A DNA stretch of 7,689 bases. Origin: Candidatus Roizmanbacteria bacterium CG_4_9_14_0_2_um_filter_39_13. GTDB taxonomy: Bacteria > Patescibacteriota > Microgenomatia > UBA1406 > GWC2-37-13. Of this stretch, positions 6,621-7,689 are shown one piece after another. Where the stretch lies: assembly GCA_002788865.1 (NCBI GenBank), contig PFSC01000147.1, forward strand, positions 1-7,689. The letters are read 5' to 3'. Within the stretch, counting starts at the first letter, position 1. The number at the start of each line of letters is the position of its first letter. The position numbers and the translations under genes were made by a program. The notes below the pieces were generated by a model. The model saw only the letters and a list, made by a program, of their open reading frames with translations. It did not search any database and had not been told where the DNA came from.

Positions 6621-6626
6621 AGTATA
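6621..6626 (-). promoter_or_regulatory. -10 box of the 46-aa gene (leaderless)
   Basis: TATACT (five of six consensus bases) on the minus strand is followed by 6 nt (TACATC) and then the ATG at 6614. TTGCAG sits at 17-bp spacing upstream (6644-6649). It matches the geometry of the other promoters in the window and chooses 6614 as the start over the GTG at 6665. Confidence 0.55.
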
Positions 6627-6677
6627 TACCCTGCAAACCCATACTGCAAAAAGATCATAAATCACAAAAGTTGGGTC

Positions 6678-7073
6678 TCAACTCGGAGCATTCCTTCTTT
6701 CCAAAACTCTGGATATCATATAAATAATCCCAACAACTCCCATAATTGCAATAAAATCAAGCCAACTGTGATAAAGGCTATTCGTATCGAAGCCTAAGTC
6801 ATTCAAAAATACCGGCCACTCCTCGAGGAACATTCCTATCCCAACGGCATATGCAATTTTTGTATTTTTTACTTTTCGTAGAAGATACGCAACGACTATG
6901 ATCAATAACCAAACTTGATAGTGATGCCATGGATCACTGCTAAACGCTTCAATAAAGCCCGGATCATGGGCAAAGATATAATAGAGATTCATTGACCAGA
7001 TTCTGGTGAGGGATATTGAGAGTAGTACTATTGATACGAAGGATGATAGTTCTCTAAAATTTATATGCTTCAT
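6678..7073 (-). CDS. Four-helix integral membrane protein, unknown function
   Basis: I do not recognise the family. The 131-aa product has four hydrophobic segments at about residues 11-35, 52-66, 73-92 and 103-121. Basic residues at the ends and after helix 2 (RKVKNTK) suggest that this loop and both termini are cytoplasmic. Polar motifs stand out: HDPGF and DPWHHYQ between helices 1 and 2, and EEWPVFLND with YHSWLDF around helices 3 and 4. A cluster of His, Asp and Glu near the membrane could bind metal or a ligand, but this is speculative. No box of the leaderless type precedes the ATG at 7073. The repaired frame of the upstream TfoX_C gene would overlap it by 20 nt, so translational coupling is likely. 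A GGAGG at 7096-7100 is too far from the ATG to act as a normal ribosome-binding site. Confidence 0.75.
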   Translation of the reverse strand: MKHINFRELSSFVSIVLLSISLTRIWSMNLYYIFAHDPGFIEAFSSDPWHHYQVWLLIIVVAYLLRKVKNTKIAYAVGIGMFLEEWPVFLNDLGFDTNSLYHSWLDFIAIMGVVGIIYMISRVLERRNAPS

Positions 7074-7132
7074 GTGTTTTAAATTTCAAACCAGCCTCCA
7101 ATAACTCATTCTTCTTTTTTCTGGATAGATCA
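7054..7132 (-). pseudogene. Displaced C-terminus of the TfoX_C gene
   Basis: In the neighbouring frame this stretch encodes NDLSRKKKNELLEAGL and then KFKTHEAYKF before TAG at 7054-7056. This is exactly the charged helix expected to follow GKHW in the TfoX_C domain. The break lies in the AAA codon at 7133-7135: two A residues instead of three give a continuous product of about 97 aa. It is either a genuine one-base insertion or a homopolymer sequencing error. Confidence 0.75.
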
Positions 7133-7345
7133 TTTCCAGTGCTTGCCAGTCAACGCACCTTCAATACTGTAAAGATAGTAACAGACAGGCCAAGTTTTCT
7201 TGGGATATTTGGTGGTTATTTTTTTGTATACTCCCACCGGACCGACTTTTTTGAGATCTCCGACAGAGTAGACTCCGATAGAATGTAGATTTTGTATGAT
7301 GGTCTTCCCTAAATTGGGAAGATCTTCCAGTCTTTGCATTTTCAT
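7130..7345 (-). CDS. TfoX C-terminal-domain protein, frame-truncated
   Basis: The 71-aa frame matches the stand-alone TfoX_C domain, a small helical domain with a helix-hairpin-helix-like opening. The domain is named from the competence regulator TfoX/Sxy, but its own role is unclear. Visible motifs are LEDLPNLGKTIIQNLHSIGV (residues about 5-24), SVGDLKKVGPVGVYKKI, and CYYLYSIEGALTGKHW, equivalent to the family's LYALEGAI-G--W. Family members normally continue with W-DL followed by a charged helix. Here the frame stops one codon after HW, but removing one A restores NDLSRKKKNELLEAGLKF and 16 bases-worth of further codons to a stop at 7054. No TATAAT-type box precedes the ATG at 7345, and no Shine-Dalgarno is clear. 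The gene heads a minus-strand group of small genes. Confidence 0.8.
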   Translation of the reverse strand: MKMQRLEDLPNLGKTIIQNLHSIGVYSVGDLKKVGPVGVYKKITTKYPKKTWPVCYYLYSIEGALTGKHWK

Positions 7346-7401
7346 TGGTAGCGTTTCAAATTTAGTAAATTTTACTACATCAATAACCGCATTGAAACAT
7401 A
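7346..7401. other. Upstream region of the TfoX_C gene
   Basis: AT-rich spacer between the TfoX_C start and the IS remnant. It holds a small inverted repeat, AAATTT-AGT-AAATTT at 7358-7372. On the minus strand it holds a TAAAAT at 7368-7373, which would start transcription about 15-20 nt before the ATG, unlike the leaderless pattern elsewhere. No strong -35 pairs with it. Confidence 0.35.
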
Positions 7402-7510
7402 TGTCAAGTACCCATTTTTTTTAGACGGCATGTCTCTTTCTAAATTCTACAGGTGTCATCTTAAGAACTGAATGAATGCGTCTGTTAGTAACGGTTCACA
7501 AGTCTTGACA
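7402..7510 (-). mobile_element. Internally deleted insertion-sequence remnant (109 bp)
   Basis: The segment is bounded by TGTCAAG at 7402-7408 and its inverse CTTGACA at 7504-7510. Inside lies the 3' end of a transposase gene, stopping 12 bp from one terminus. At the other terminus the reading frame breaks in sequence that looks like an IS left end (minus strand: TGTCAAGACTTGTGAACC). This is the arrangement expected when an IS loses nearly all of its transposase gene but keeps both ends. The terminal repeat and C-terminal motif resemble IS481/IS3-type elements. The flanks CATA and CAGA are not an exact target duplication. Confidence 0.6.
7421..7495 (-). pseudogene. C-terminal remnant of an integrase-type (DDE) transposase
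   Basis: On the minus strand, 24 sense codons are followed by TAA at 7421-7423. They include NRRIHSVLKMTPVEFRKRHA, the typical ending of IS3/IS481-type transposases (YN--R-HSAL---TP-EF). The frame is closed upstream by TGA at 7496-7498, and the catalytic DDE region is absent. This is a relic that cannot encode an active enzyme. Confidence 0.78.
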
Positions 7511-7513
7511 CAG

Positions 7514-7599
7514 ATGTCATTCCCGAGCGGAATGAAATGGAGCGCGGCAATCTAATTATTTAGAGATTGCTCCGTCGCTGTCACTCCTCGCAATGACAT
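7514..7599. repeat. 86-bp palindromic intergenic repeat (MITE/REP-like)
   Basis: The outer ends ATGTCATT and AATGACAT pair, and so do the inner segments GCAATCT (7547-7553) and AGATTGC (7564-7570), leaving a 10-nt loop. The arms between are imperfect. Each arm can also fold alone: CATTCC/GGAATG (7518-7534) and ATTGC/GCAAT (7566-7594). On the minus strand it begins TGTCATTGCGAGGAGTGAC, which I recall as a widespread intergenic palindrome in unrelated bacteria (GTCATTGCGAGGAGCG type). It carries no coding capacity. Confidence 0.8.
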
Positions 7600-7616
7600 A
7601 CTAGTACCTAATAACC

Positions 7617-7689
7617 TTAATTATTATGTAATTTAAACTTCTCTTTTGCCATTGCGCTGGTAAATTTCCAGTTTATCGTTGCTTTCTCT
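7617..7689 (-). CDS. IS630-like transposase, C-terminal end (partial, off window)
   Basis: On the minus strand the frame enters from the window edge and ends at TAA 7617-7619. It reads EKATINWKFTSAMAKEKFKL and then HNN. ATINW-FT followed by a basic KFK tail is the characteristic end of IS630-family (Tc1/mariner-related) transposases. Only 23 residues are visible, so it cannot be judged whether the element is intact. The palindromic repeat lies 17 bp downstream of its stop codon. Confidence 0.65.
   Translation of the reverse strand, partial: EKATINWKFTSAMAKEKFKLHNN

Noticed and set aside
6615..6665. GTG start extending the 46-aa protein to 63 aa
   Set aside because: The extension covers the probable -35 and -10 boxes, and the added residues look no more coding-like.
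7402..7407. TTGACA on the minus strand as a -35 box driving the TfoX_C gene
   Set aside because: No good -10 lies 16-18 bp downstream (the TAAAAT is 27 bp away), and the hexamer is explained as the IS terminal repeat.
1..7689. Recoded TGA (glycine) as in Gracilibacteria/SR1
   Set aside because: TGA ends uvrB and the methyltransferase at the family-expected places and no conserved gene has an internal TGA.
1..7689. tRNA, rRNA, CRISPR array or riboswitch
   Set aside because: No cloverleaf, rRNA-like stretch, regularly spaced short repeats or long structured leader was seen; the gaps between genes are mostly under 70 bp.

Overview
The window looks like a piece of chromosome from an ultra-small bacterium of the Candidate Phyla Radiation (Patescibacteria, probably a Parcubacteria-type lineage). 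This is inferred from compact AT-leaning genes, a short RsmI, and a small FPFDFF-type hypothetical protein of a kind I associate with such genomes. Start codons lack Shine-Dalgarno sequences, and most have a -10 box only 5-7 nt upstream. TGA is used as a normal stop (uvrB, methyltransferase), so the TGA=Gly code of Gracilibacteria/SR1 does not apply.

Layout. 88-2100 (-) is uvrB, the nucleotide excision repair helicase. Divergent from it, 2155-3009 (+) is an RlmI-like SAM methyltransferase, followed 13 bp later by rsmI (3023-3727, +), the 16S rRNA C1402 2'-O-methyltransferase. Convergent to rsmI is a protein of three tandem four-cysteine zinc ribbons (3745-4296, -), and then a single-domain malic enzyme (4365-5513, -). 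Divergent from the malic enzyme is a GreB-like transcript-cleavage factor (5576-6046, +). From 6078 to 7345 runs a minus-strand group of small genes: in transcription order, a TfoX C-terminal-domain protein, a four-helix membrane protein, a 46-aa polar protein and a 119-aa FPFDFF protein.

The right end (about 7400-7689) holds mobile-element debris. There is a 109-bp internally deleted IS remnant that keeps the last 24 codons of an integrase-type transposase, an 86-bp palindromic repeat only 3 bp away, and the C-terminus of an IS630-like transposase running off the edge.

The strongest window-wide signal is regulatory. Seven of the genes have a TATAAT-like hexamer 5-6 nt before the start codon, which predicts leaderless mRNAs. 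This pattern also fixes several start codons and supports the 46-aa gene. Two minus-strand genes near the right end look frame-disrupted: the TfoX_C gene clearly, through one extra A, and the FPFDFF gene at its start. These are either sequence errors or early decay beside the mobile elements. The conserved genes serve DNA repair, ribosome modification, transcript proofreading and central carbon metabolism. I did not see a defence, CRISPR or biosynthetic system.
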